Shown here piece by piece: positions 1-5,757 of a stretch of DNA of 5,757 bases. Location: the NCBI GenBank assembly GCA_903822375.1, contig CAIJOU010000286.1:1-5757 (forward strand). The letters run 5' to 3'. Origin of the DNA: Candidatus Hydrogenedentota bacterium (GTDB lineage: Bacteria > Hydrogenedentota > Hydrogenedentia > Hydrogenedentales > CAITNO01). The notes under the pieces are model-generated. The model was not told the origin of the DNA and did no database searches. It saw nothing but the letters and a program-made list of their open reading frames with translations. Made by a program: the position numbers and the translations under genes. Within the stretch, counting starts at the first letter, position 1. The number at the start of each line of letters is the position of its first letter.

Positions 1-1396
1 CATGGCGGTGCACATAGGTCCGCATCCATAGGAGCAGTTCAAAAAAGTCGCCGCGCTCCACACCGCCCCACAGGTCGGGAATGTCCTTGCGGGCCTGTTC
101 CATCAACTGGGCCGAATAGAGGTTGCCGAGGGCGTAGGTGGGGAAGTAGCCGAAACTGCCATGTGACCAATGGATATCCTGAAGACAACCGTGCGCGTCG
201 TCGGGCACGTTGACGCCCAGGTAGACGCGCATCTTGGAATTCCAGAGTTCGGGAACGTGCTCCGGCCGGATGCTGCCTTCTATCAGCGCCGTTTCGATTT
301 CGAAGCGGAGGATGACATGCAGGTTGTACGTGCATTCGTCGGCGTCGACGCGAATCAGGGAGGGGGCGACCCGGTTGGCCGCGCGGTAAAGGTCCGCAGA
401 GCTGACCTGGTCCAACTGTCCCGGAAAGAGCTGCTGCAACCGGGGCAGATAGTGCCGGAAGAAGTGATGGCTGCGTCCGATGATATTCTCCCAGAGCCGT
501 GACTGGGATTCATGCAGGCCCAGCGAGGGCGCATCGGCCAGCGGCGTGCGCCGGAAGTCCACGGGCAATCCCTGTTCGTAGAGTGCGTGGCCGCCCTCGT
601 GCACTGAACTGGACAGGGCCGAGAGGAAGTCCCTGGGATTGACGCGGGTTGTGATGCGCACGTCCTGCACGTCAAAGGTGGTCGTGAAGGGATGGACCGA
701 TTTGTCCTGGCGCCCCGCGCCAAAATCATAGCCCATATCGCGAAGCACCTCTTCGCAGAACTGAATCTGTGTTACCTCATTCCAGTCCTGGCCAAGCCAG
801 GAAGTGTCGGGATGGTGGGGTGATTCGGCGATCCGGGCAACCAGCGCGCTTTGCCGGGCGGCGAGCGCGTCAAAGATGGGACGCAGCTTCGATGCGGTCA
901 TGCCCCGCTCATATTCGTCCAGCAGCGCGTCGTAGGGGGATTCTTCATAACCGAGAAACTCCGCCTTCTCGCGCGAAAGGTCCACCATGGTCTTGAGGTG
1001 GGGCTGGAATCGCTTGAAGTCGGAAGCGCGCCGCGCTTCGACCCATTCTTCATAGGCGCGCGACTGCGCCTCCGCAAACAAACGTACCAGGGACTCGGGG
1101 ATTTTGACGGCCCGGTCAAGGTCATGGGCGGTTTCCCGAACCAGCGCGGCCTGTTCGGGAGATAGAACGTCGGTGTGGTCGCGGAGCGCATCGACCAGGC
1201 CGCGCGTTTCGGTGTCGGTGAAAAGGCGGTGTTCCAAACCGGAGAGGGTGGCCAGTTGCAGGCCCCTTGCGAACGCCCCCTTGGGCGGCATATACACTTC
1301 CTGGTCCCACTGCAGCAATGCCAGCGCATGACGGATATCGACGACTTCGCCGAGCTTTTCAACCAGTTGCGCGTAGAGTGATTGGAAGTCGGGCAT
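1..1396 (-). CDS. M32 family zinc carboxypeptidase (carboxypeptidase Taq type), 3' end outside window
   Basis: Metallocarboxypeptidase that removes C-terminal amino acids from peptides, normally in the cytoplasm. The frame is open from ATG 1396 to the window edge (465 codons). The family is usually about 500 residues, so only the last few tens are missing. The M32 signatures appear in order: HPF at residues 235-237, DVRITTR at 245-251, the zinc motif HEGGH at 266-270 followed by ALYEQG, HESQSR at 295-300 (E296 is the expected third zinc ligand), IRVDADE at 348-354, and DIHWSHGSFGYFPTY at 407-421. All catalytic positions are intact. The start is fixed by an in-frame TGA at 1402-1400 and a GGAG ribosome site at 1408-1405, 8 nt upstream. 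It lies 114 bp downstream of the isomerase on the same strand. No functional link to the sugar genes is evident, so it could be a read-through passenger or separately transcribed. No signal peptide is seen. Confidence 0.97.
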   Translation of the reverse strand, partial: MPDFQSLYAQLVEKLGEVVDIRHALALLQWDQEVYMPPKGAFARGLQLATLSGLEHRLFTDTETRGLVDALRDHTDVLSPEQAALVRETAHDLDRAVKIPESLVRLFAEAQSRAYEEWVEARRASDFKRFQPHLKTMVDLSREKAEFLGYEESPYDALLDEYERGMTASKLRPIFDALAARQSALVARIAESPHHPDTSWLGQDWNEVTQIQFCEEVLRDMGYDFGAGRQDKSVHPFTTTFDVQDVRITTRVNPRDFLSALSSSVHEGGHALYEQGLPVDFRRTPLADAPSLGLHESQSRLWENIIGRSHHFFRHYLPRLQQLFPGQLDQVSSADLYRAANRVAPSLIRVDADECTYNLHVILRFEIETALIEGSIRPEHVPELWNSKMRVYLGVNVPDDAHGCLQDIHWSHGSFGYFPTYALGNLYSAQLMEQARKDIPDLWGGVERGDFFELLLWMRTYVHRH

Positions 1397-1510
1397 ATTT
1401 CAGGCTCCGGTAGTATTAAAACAGGACAATAACAGGGCGGACGATTCTTCGGCAAGCCGAGCATTGCCATTGTGCAGGCCCGCGCCCCCATGGGGTTTGG
1501 CTTTGGCAGC
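1397..1510 (-). other. 114-bp gap between isomerase and carboxypeptidase genes
   Basis: No gene is supported here. Read on the minus strand, it holds short imperfect inverted repeats, such as GGCAA/TTGCC around an 8-nt loop, but none is followed by a T-run, so no intrinsic terminator is called. A TAATAC element about 18 nt before the GGAG site of the carboxypeptidase could serve as a -10 box, but no convincing -35 lies 16-18 bp upstream of it. Whether the carboxypeptidase has its own promoter or depends on read-through cannot be decided from the sequence. Confidence 0.4.
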
Positions 1511-2335
1511 CTACACTTCAGCCAGCCAGGCCCGCTTTATACGCTCCACGAGGCGGTCCTGGTCCCATTCCCAGTATTGGTCGGAGAAGATTTCCACCTC
1601 AATCATGCCGCGAAAACCCACCATTTCCACCCATCCGCGAATTTCGCGGATGTTGATGCAGCCCTCGCCCATCATGCCGCGGTCGTTGAGAAGGTCACGG
1701 GTGGGCACGCGCCAGTCGGACACGTGAAAGGCCAGAATGCTCTTCCCGGCACGCTGGATTTCCGCGCGAAGGAATGGGTCCCACCAGCAGTGGTAGACGT
1801 CCACACAGACTCCAACGGAGTCACTGTCCAGCGCCATCACCAGGTTGTTGGCCTGTTCAAGGGTATTGACGGCGGACCGCGTGTCGGCGTACATGGGGTG
1901 GAGCGGTTCGATGGCGAGTTTCACGCCCGCGGCCTTGGCGTGCGGTTCCACCGCATGGATGCCGTCGAGGATCTGCTGGCGGGCCATGGGCAAATCCACA
2001 CCGGGAGTGGCACCGGGCACGAGAACCACCAGCGGAGCGCCTATCTCGGCCGCCTCGTCGATGGCGCGCCGGTTGTCGGTGCGTGCTTTTTCGCGGTCCA
2101 TGGCACCGGTGGCCACGAAGAAGCCGCCACGGCACAGGCTCACCACTTTGAGCCCGCTGGCCTTGAGCATTCTGGCAGCTTCTTTGAGACCGTAGGGTTC
2201 AATGTGTTGCCGCCATACGGTGATTCCGGGAACTCCGGCACGGCCGTAGGCGTCGATGGTTTGCGCCAACGTCCATGGCTTGTTCGTCATCGTGTGAATG
2301 GCCAAACGTGAAAAGTCTGCAAGCTTATCCGGCAT
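1511..2335 (-). CDS. Sugar phosphate isomerase/epimerase family protein (xylose isomerase-like TIM barrel)
   Basis: A 274-residue cytoplasmic protein of the AP-endonuclease-2/xylose-isomerase-like TIM barrel superfamily. Members such as IolE, hydroxypyruvate isomerase and ketose 3-epimerases use a divalent metal to isomerise, epimerise or dehydrate sugars and polyols. The expected metal ligands sit on successive strands: E143 (AIEPLHP), D179 (CVDVYH), H204 (FHVSDW) and E246 (MIEVE). H182, in the DVYH motif, matches a conserved substrate-side histidine of the superfamily, and the SLCRGGFF segment (66-73) is typical of uncharacterised members. The length is normal and there is no signal peptide. 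The start ATG has AAGGA about 11 nt upstream (2351-2347). It lies 26 bp after the oxidoreductase stop, so the two are probably one transcript with a shared substrate. The exact reaction cannot be assigned. Known activities of relatives include inosose dehydration, 3-epimerisation and C-glycoside cleavage. Confidence 0.93.
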   Translation of the reverse strand: MPDKLADFSRLAIHTMTNKPWTLAQTIDAYGRAGVPGITVWRQHIEPYGLKEAARMLKASGLKVVSLCRGGFFVATGAMDREKARTDNRRAIDEAAEIGAPLVVLVPGATPGVDLPMARQQILDGIHAVEPHAKAAGVKLAIEPLHPMYADTRSAVNTLEQANNLVMALDSDSVGVCVDVYHCWWDPFLRAEIQRAGKSILAFHVSDWRVPTRDLLNDRGMMGEGCINIREIRGWVEMVGFRGMIEVEIFSDQYWEWDQDRLVERIKRAWLAEV

Positions 2336-2361
2336 AAATGTCAGCGTCCTTCTAATGCGGG

Positions 2362-3510
2362 TTACTGGATTTCAGGGACGTCCACCCAGGCGCGTCGTTG
2401 CCAACTCTCGATGCCCAGTTCGGCAAGTTGCACCCCCTTTGCACCCTCAAGGAGATTCCATTTGAACGGGGTGCCGAGGACGACATGCTTAAGGAACAAT
2501 TCCCACTCAGCCTTGAAGGCGTTGTCCGCCGGCTGGTTGTCGGGCACGCGCTCCCAACCGCTCTTGAAATCTATGGGACTGGGCACGTCGGGATTCCACA
2601 CGGGTTTGGGTGTGTTCGCGTCGTGCTGCACGAAGCATTCACGCAGACCCGCGACTGCGGAAGCCTTTGTGCCGTCCACCTGGATGGTCAGCAGGTCGTC
2701 GCGACGGACACGCGTGGCCCAGGAGGAATTGAACTGGCAGATAATGCCGGACTTGGTCTGGAAAGTGGCGAAGGCGGCATCATCGGCGTCCGCGGTGTAG
2801 GGTTTGCCCTGTTCGTCCCAGCGCTGGGGGATATGGTTCACACCGAGACAGGACACGGCAGTGACATCGCCAAAGAGATTGTCCACGACATAGCGCCAGT
2901 GGCACAGCATGTCCGATATGATGCCGCCGCCCTCGGCTTTGCGATAGTTCCAGGAGGGCCGCTGTGCGGGCTGGTCTTCTCCGGTGAACACCCAGTAACC
3001 GAAATCGCCGCGGACCGCGAGAATTCGGCCGAAGTAGCCTGTGTCTATAAGACGGCGCAGTTTCAGCAGCCCCGGCAGCCAGAGCTTGTCCTGCACCACG
3101 CCGTGGCGCACGCCTTTTGCTTCGGCGCGGTGATAGAGTTCGAGGGCGTCGGCAACTGTGGTCGCGACCGGCTTCTCGCAGTACACATGCTTCGCAGCGG
3201 CGATGGCCTTGACCGTTGATTCGTGGCGAAGCAGGGTAGTCTGGGTGTCAAAGTAGATGGAATAGGCGGGATCGGACAGGACTGCGTCGAGGTCGGTGGA
3301 CCAGGGCAGTCCACCGTGGGCCGCGGAGAGCGACTTGAGTTTGTTCTCGTTTCTGCCGAGCAGCAGGGGGGCCGGTACGATGACCTTTCCATCGGGTGTG
3401 GGAATGCCGCCCTGGGCGCGGATGCCCATGATGGACCGCGCCAGGTGTTGGTTGGTGCCCATGCGCCCGGTAACGCCGTTCAGAATGACCCCAATGTTCA
3501 AGCTTTCCAT
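2362..3510 (-). CDS. Gfo/Idh/MocA family NAD(P)-dependent oxidoreductase
   Basis: A 382-residue cytoplasmic dehydrogenase of the glucose-fructose oxidoreductase/inositol dehydrogenase/rhizopine MocA family, which oxidises or reduces a hydroxyl of sugars, inositols or their derivatives with NAD(P). The N-terminal Rossmann half begins with IGVILNGVTGRMG (residues 6-18), a glycine-rich nucleotide loop of an N-G-V-T-G-R-M-G subtype. The family lysine motif is CEKP at 111-114 (K113). The C-terminal half has GGGIISDMLCHW at 194-205, in which D200 and H204 match the conserved Asp and catalytic His. An in-frame TTG at 3534 would add eight residues, but that start overlaps the putative operator. ATG 3510 has GGAG 7 nt upstream and puts the Rossmann strand at residue 5, so ATG is preferred. 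It is first in the leftward operon, followed after 26 bp by the isomerase. The substrate is unknown. Confidence 0.95.
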   Translation of the reverse strand: MESLNIGVILNGVTGRMGTNQHLARSIMGIRAQGGIPTPDGKVIVPAPLLLGRNENKLKSLSAAHGGLPWSTDLDAVLSDPAYSIYFDTQTTLLRHESTVKAIAAAKHVYCEKPVATTVADALELYHRAEAKGVRHGVVQDKLWLPGLLKLRRLIDTGYFGRILAVRGDFGYWVFTGEDQPAQRPSWNYRKAEGGGIISDMLCHWRYVVDNLFGDVTAVSCLGVNHIPQRWDEQGKPYTADADDAAFATFQTKSGIICQFNSSWATRVRRDDLLTIQVDGTKASAVAGLRECFVQHDANTPKPVWNPDVPSPIDFKSGWERVPDNQPADNAFKAEWELFLKHVVLGTPFKWNLLEGAKGVQLAELGIESWQRRAWVDVPEIQ

Positions 3511-3517
3511 GTCAATA

Positions 3518-3521
3518 CTCC
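3518..3521 (-). promoter_or_regulatory. Ribosome binding site that sets the oxidoreductase start
   Basis: GGAG on the minus strand, 7 nt before ATG 3510. The alternative upstream TTG (3534-3532) has no comparable purine-rich element, so this site decides in favour of the shorter protein. Confidence 0.7.
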
Positions 3522-3533
3522 GTTTGGGTGACA

Positions 3534-3548
3534 AATGAGAATCTCATT
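3534..3548. promoter_or_regulatory. 15-bp perfect palindrome, candidate operator
   Basis: The sequence AATGAGA-A-TCTCATT consists of two perfect 7-bp arms around one central base. Allowing a single bulged base, the match extends to ACA/TGT on the flanks. It lies in the divergent intergenic region, 24 nt upstream of the oxidoreductase ATG, and overlaps the candidate -10 box of that gene. This is the usual position for a repressor operator. The 7-1-7 layout is shared by several regulator classes, including Fur-like boxes. The regulator cannot be named, and none is encoded in the window. Confidence 0.5.
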
Positions 3549-3551
3549 GTA
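3546..3551 (-). promoter_or_regulatory. Candidate -10 box for the leftward oxidoreductase/isomerase operon
   Basis: TACAAT on the minus strand (5 of 6 matches to TATAAT) would place the transcription start about 30 nt before the ATG at 3510. No good -35 is found at 16-18 bp; the upstream stretch holds a run of seven C on this strand (3565-3559). A weak or activator-dependent promoter is possible. The overlap with the palindrome is the main reason to take it seriously. Confidence 0.35.
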
Positions 3552-3601
3552 TCAAAGCGGGGGGGCTCAATGGGACAGTCCGTATCGCTGTTCTGCTGTC
3601 C

Positions 3602-3630
3602 TTGCCCGGAGTCAGGCAAATGGGTACACT
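3602..3630 (+). promoter_or_regulatory. Weak candidate sigma-70-type promoter for the rightward genes
   Basis: TTGCCC (3602-3607) and TACACT (3625-3630) each match 4 of 6 consensus bases and are separated by exactly 17 bp. Transcription would start near 3637, almost at the ATG of the small membrane gene (3640). That gene would then be nearly leaderless, or would start at ATG 3661. Matches of this quality arise by chance, so this is only a candidate. Confidence 0.25.
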
Positions 3631-3639
3631 TGGCGGCAA

Positions 3640-3846
3640 ATGGACAGCCCCGACAAAACAATGGACGCAGTAGAGCACCTCACACTCACACGAAAGTTCA
3701 CCGTGCGCATCTTTGTGTTCATGGTGCTTGCCTTCCTCCTTTTCTGCGGCGTGTTCGGGCTTGTCCGTCGTTCTGCTGATGCCCCCGTTTCGCAGGGGGA
3801 CACAAAGTACGGGTCAGCGTTTGACGGCATTCAGGGTCGTCCATGA
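3640..3846 (+). CDS. Small single-pass membrane protein, function unknown
   Basis: A 68-residue protein with a short polar N-terminus, one strongly hydrophobic helix at about residues 24-42 (starting IFVFMVLAFLL), then RR and a polar tail of about 24 residues. Basic residues flank the helix on both sides (R18, K19 and R23 before it; R43 and R44 after it), so topology is uncertain. I recognise no family. Its stop codon overlaps the start of the next gene in an ATGA, which indicates translational coupling and supports it as a real gene. The start is uncertain: ATG 3640 has no clear ribosome site, ATG 3661 (61 residues) is an alternative, and an ATG at 3535 would place the N-terminus across the divergent promoter region, so it was not chosen. 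It may be an accessory subunit of the large membrane protein encoded next. Confidence 0.6.
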   Translation: MDSPDKTMDAVEHLTLTRKFTVRIFVFMVLAFLLFCGVFGLVRRSADAPVSQGDTKYGSAFDGIQGRP

Positions 3847-5663
3847 TGCTCGAAGAACGGTCAAACGCCTTGCGAAAGCTGTTGTGCGGCGTCCTGTGTC
3901 TTGGTGCCGCCGCTTGGCCATGGGGTGCATACGGGCAGCTATATGACGGTTGCGGTGTGTTTTCCGGGGTTCTGGCGGCATTACTGTTGGCGTTGGTGGT
4001 CTCTTGGGCTCGATCAGGTCGGCCAAGCGTACCTTTTGACCTGCTCTGGCCGGCACTGTTGATAATCGTCGGTGTGGCGTTGTCCTGGGTAGCAGGAAAT
4101 GGGGGAGCGTCCCCGGCAATTATTGTCGGGTGCATCGCGTTCCTGTTGGCCCTTTTTGCCGCAACAGACCAGACCTTGGTCTTGCGCGCACTTGCCGCAT
4201 CCGCCCTGTCCGCAGGTGGGGTGGCTGTCCTGACGGTATTGGCCGAATTCAACAAAGTGTTTCCAACCTTCTTTGCGCAGCAGGGCGGCGCTGTTGGCGC
4301 AGGACCAACGAATCTGGTGGATGCGCTGTTTCTGTTCTCCTGGTCTGCGTCTGTCGCATGCGCGCTTTTTCTTGGACGGCGGCATCGGCTGTCGGGGGGA
4401 GTTGCATGGCTGCTTCCGGTCGCCGCTCTGGCTTGCGGCACGGCTTTCTGGTTTCTGGCCAGGCGTCTTCAAAACGACTTGCACGCTTGGACCCCCAACT
4501 ACGGCGCGCTGGCTTTTCCGATGTTTCCGCTGGTGCTCTTAAGCCTGTACCTTGCATCCCGCGTGGCCGCGCGCGTGTTTGTTCTGGCAGGGCCAAGGCC
4601 ACAGGCTCTGCTCGCCGGGTTGCTCCTGGTGTATGCCTTTTTATGTGCGGTTACGGGATACTTCCCATCCACGGGGCTGTGTTTCTCCTTCGGTCTCATT
4701 GCGGCGCTGGGTGTTCAACGCACGCTTCGGAACCCGGATGCGGCGAAAACTGGCTTGGTGTGGTTGCTGGTCATCCCAGTACTTGCGGCGCATGCGGTCA
4801 CGCTGTTCCCAGGTGATGCCAGAGACTATGTGCTGCAGGCGCAGCGACTGAGCAAAGAGTCCGGCGTTCAGGCCGCAAGGGATTACCTTGCCCTTGTACT
4901 CTCCCGTTTTCCCGGTGAATCGCGGGCCCGTCTGGAATTCGCCAAGATCGAGTTGGAGTCAGGGCAAATCGATGCGGCGACGGACAACTTTATCGGCGCG
5001 GTATGTGAGCGACGCGCCTCACATGTCTGGGGACAGCCTGACCAGGGGAGTGTCGCTGAATTCCTTTCCAGGGTCAAACAGCTCGCTGAGAACACGCCGG
5101 GCATCGCTTACGAGCGTTGCCTGGTCGGGGTGGGGAAGGCACAGGAGGCTGTGGAGGTTCTCAAAGGGCGTGTCAAGACCGGTCCCAGTGTCAACATTGA
5201 CTCAGAACCCCTGCGGCGCGCTCTAATCAGCCTTATGGGCGGCGACGAATCCGGGTCTTATTTTAACGACTGGACCGCTGCCGAGTTGGTATCGGGACTG
5301 AATCTCTGTGGAACCTATTGCCAGGCGGTGCAGGCTCCCGCAGAGGTGCCCCGGCGTCTGCTCCCAGTAGTGCTGGCCACACGGCCCCTTCAAGACCGCC
5401 GGATGGTCAGTGTGTTTTATGCGGGCGGTCAGTTGGGGCGATCATGGCTTATGCCCCCGTGCAGCGGCCAAACACCCGGAGAGGGGGAGGCACTGTGGCT
5501 CGAACCGGTTTTGGATGCCGACACAGGCGAGTGTTATCTTCCCCTTGCAGGGGCGGCGGATGTGATTGTTGGCGATGAAATGAGGATTGTGCCCACCGAG
5601 GACGCCCAAATCGATTGTGGTCCCGGTGCCGGTGGTTGGGCGGTAATCTGCCTCTTGCCTTGA
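3843..5663 (+). CDS. Large polytopic membrane protein with TPR-like region and cysteine-containing C-terminal domain, function unknown
   Basis: A 606-residue protein. About 11 hydrophobic helices lie near residues 13-31, 38-55, 66-84, 90-107, 114-134, 158-177, 185-205, 222-240, 254-272, 274-290 and 304-322. Arginine-rich loops (57-60, 179-182, 240-244, 293-302) suggest a cytoplasmic N-terminus and an exported C-terminal half. Residues 328-392 resemble one or two TPR helix pairs (LEFAKIELESGQIDAA at 364-379 is the best). The rest, 400-606, looks like a mixed or beta-rich domain with cysteines at 426, 489, 493, 540, 564, 592 and 603. Ten to twelve helices plus a TPR tail recalls O-antigen ligase/Wzy-type envelope proteins, but I see no reliable ligase motif and leave the function open. 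ATG 3843 has AGGG 6 nt upstream and overlaps the previous stop. Met2 at 3846 is an alternative start. Confidence 0.85.
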   Translation: MMLEERSNALRKLLCGVLCLGAAAWPWGAYGQLYDGCGVFSGVLAALLLALVVSWARSGRPSVPFDLLWPALLIIVGVALSWVAGNGGASPAIIVGCIAFLLALFAATDQTLVLRALAASALSAGGVAVLTVLAEFNKVFPTFFAQQGGAVGAGPTNLVDALFLFSWSASVACALFLGRRHRLSGGVAWLLPVAALACGTAFWFLARRLQNDLHAWTPNYGALAFPMFPLVLLSLYLASRVAARVFVLAGPRPQALLAGLLLVYAFLCAVTGYFPSTGLCFSFGLIAALGVQRTLRNPDAAKTGLVWLLVIPVLAAHAVTLFPGDARDYVLQAQRLSKESGVQAARDYLALVLSRFPGESRARLEFAKIELESGQIDAATDNFIGAVCERRASHVWGQPDQGSVAEFLSRVKQLAENTPGIAYERCLVGVGKAQEAVEVLKGRVKTGPSVNIDSEPLRRALISLMGGDESGSYFNDWTAAELVSGLNLCGTYCQAVQAPAEVPRRLLPVVLATRPLQDRRMVSVFYAGGQLGRSWLMPPCSGQTPGEGEALWLEPVLDADTGECYLPLAGAADVIVGDEMRIVPTEDAQIDCGPGAGGWAVICLLP

Positions 5664-5721
5664 CCACGCTTGCCTGCCGGTGGCAGAATACGCTTTTCCC
5701 AATGATGAAAGGAATGCGGCA

Positions 5722-5757
5722 ATGGGCATTGAACGGATATACGGCGAGGAAGAAGAG
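5722..5757 (+). CDS. Start of a further gene, truncated by the window edge
   Basis: ATG 5722 opens a frame (MGIERIYGEEEE) that runs off the window after 12 codons. A strong AAAGGA site at 5708-5713, 8 nt upstream, makes it the preferred start. A second frame from ATG 5702 is also open to the edge but lacks a ribosome site. The gene begins 58 bp after the large membrane protein on the same strand with no convincing terminator between, so it probably belongs to that operon. The visible part is too short to identify; only its acidic character can be noted. Confidence 0.55.
   Translation, partial: MGIERIYGEEEE

Noticed and set aside
898..1491. Minus-strand 197-codon frame over the carboxypeptidase start
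   Set aside because: It is a shifted frame of the M32 gene, which has all family motifs in the true frame. The translation is rich in S, R and P with no domain.
1472..2311. Long plus-strand open frame (279 codons) opposite the isomerase gene
   Set aside because: It lies fully antisense to a gene with intact family motifs. It has low-complexity composition typical of a GC-rich shadow frame and no recognisable domain.
2398..3219. Long plus-strand open frame (273 codons) opposite the oxidoreductase gene
   Set aside because: It is antisense to a well-supported gene. The product resembles no known protein and there is no ribosome site or neighbouring gene to support it.
3534..3548. Assignment of the palindrome as a Fur box
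   Set aside because: The 7-1-7 layout and AATGAGA arm are reminiscent, but the adjacent genes have no iron-related role and the match to the Fur consensus is incomplete. It is reported only as an operator of unknown regulator.
3559..3565. Run of seven G in the intergenic region
   Set aside because: It is a single homopolymer without further G-runs, so it does not form a G-quadruplex motif. It is noted only as a possible site of length variation or sequencing error.
3535..3639. N-terminal extension of the small membrane protein from ATG 3535
   Set aside because: It would start inside the palindrome and run through the divergent promoter region. There is no ribosome site and the extension has no hydrophobic or domain character.
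3719..4441. Minus-strand 240-codon frame opposite the large membrane protein
   Set aside because: It is an antisense shadow of a hydrophobic coding frame and yields a low-complexity product rich in T, A, R and P.
5674..5697. Hairpin CTGCC-GGT-GGCAG after the large membrane gene, considered as a terminator
   Set aside because: It has only a 5-bp stem with a 3-nt loop, and the nearest T-run is four bases and starts 7 nt after the stem. That is too weak for an intrinsic terminator.

Overview
The window is GC-rich bacterial DNA with five or six protein genes in two divergent groups. It contains no rRNA, tRNA, CRISPR array or insertion sequence that I can see. The gene set is an M32 carboxypeptidase, a Gfo/Idh/MocA oxidoreductase paired with a xylose-isomerase-like TIM barrel, and a large membrane protein of no recognised family. 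This would fit a free-living Gram-negative heterotroph. The style of the oxidoreductase/isomerase pair recalls the Planctomycetota, Verrucomicrobiota or Hydrogenedentota, but that placement is a low-confidence impression and no marker gene is present.

Left part (1-3510), all on the minus strand, in transcription order. First is a Gfo/Idh/MocA oxidoreductase (3510 to 2362). After 26 bp comes a sugar phosphate isomerase/epimerase-type TIM barrel (2335 to 1511). After 114 bp comes a zinc carboxypeptidase of family M32 (1396 to the left window edge, lacking its last few tens of residues). The first two are almost certainly co-transcribed and probably act on the same sugar or polyol: an NAD(P)-dependent oxidation or reduction plus a metal-dependent isomerisation, epimerisation or elimination. 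The carboxypeptidase is functionally unrelated and may have its own promoter or be read through.

Middle (3511-3639) is the divergent control region. A perfect 15-bp palindrome (3534-3548) overlaps a plausible -10 box for the leftward operon, so it is a candidate operator. A weak rightward promoter lies just before the next gene.

Right part (3640-5757), plus strand. A 68-residue single-pass membrane protein overlaps by ATGA the start of a 606-residue protein. The larger protein has about 11 membrane helices, then a short TPR-like helical region, then a cysteine-containing C-terminal part predicted to lie outside the cytoplasm. Its architecture recalls polytopic envelope or polysaccharide proteins of the O-antigen ligase type with TPR tails, but no family signature is convincing. 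A further gene begins at 5722 and leaves the window after 12 codons. This right-hand cluster is the least explained part of the window.
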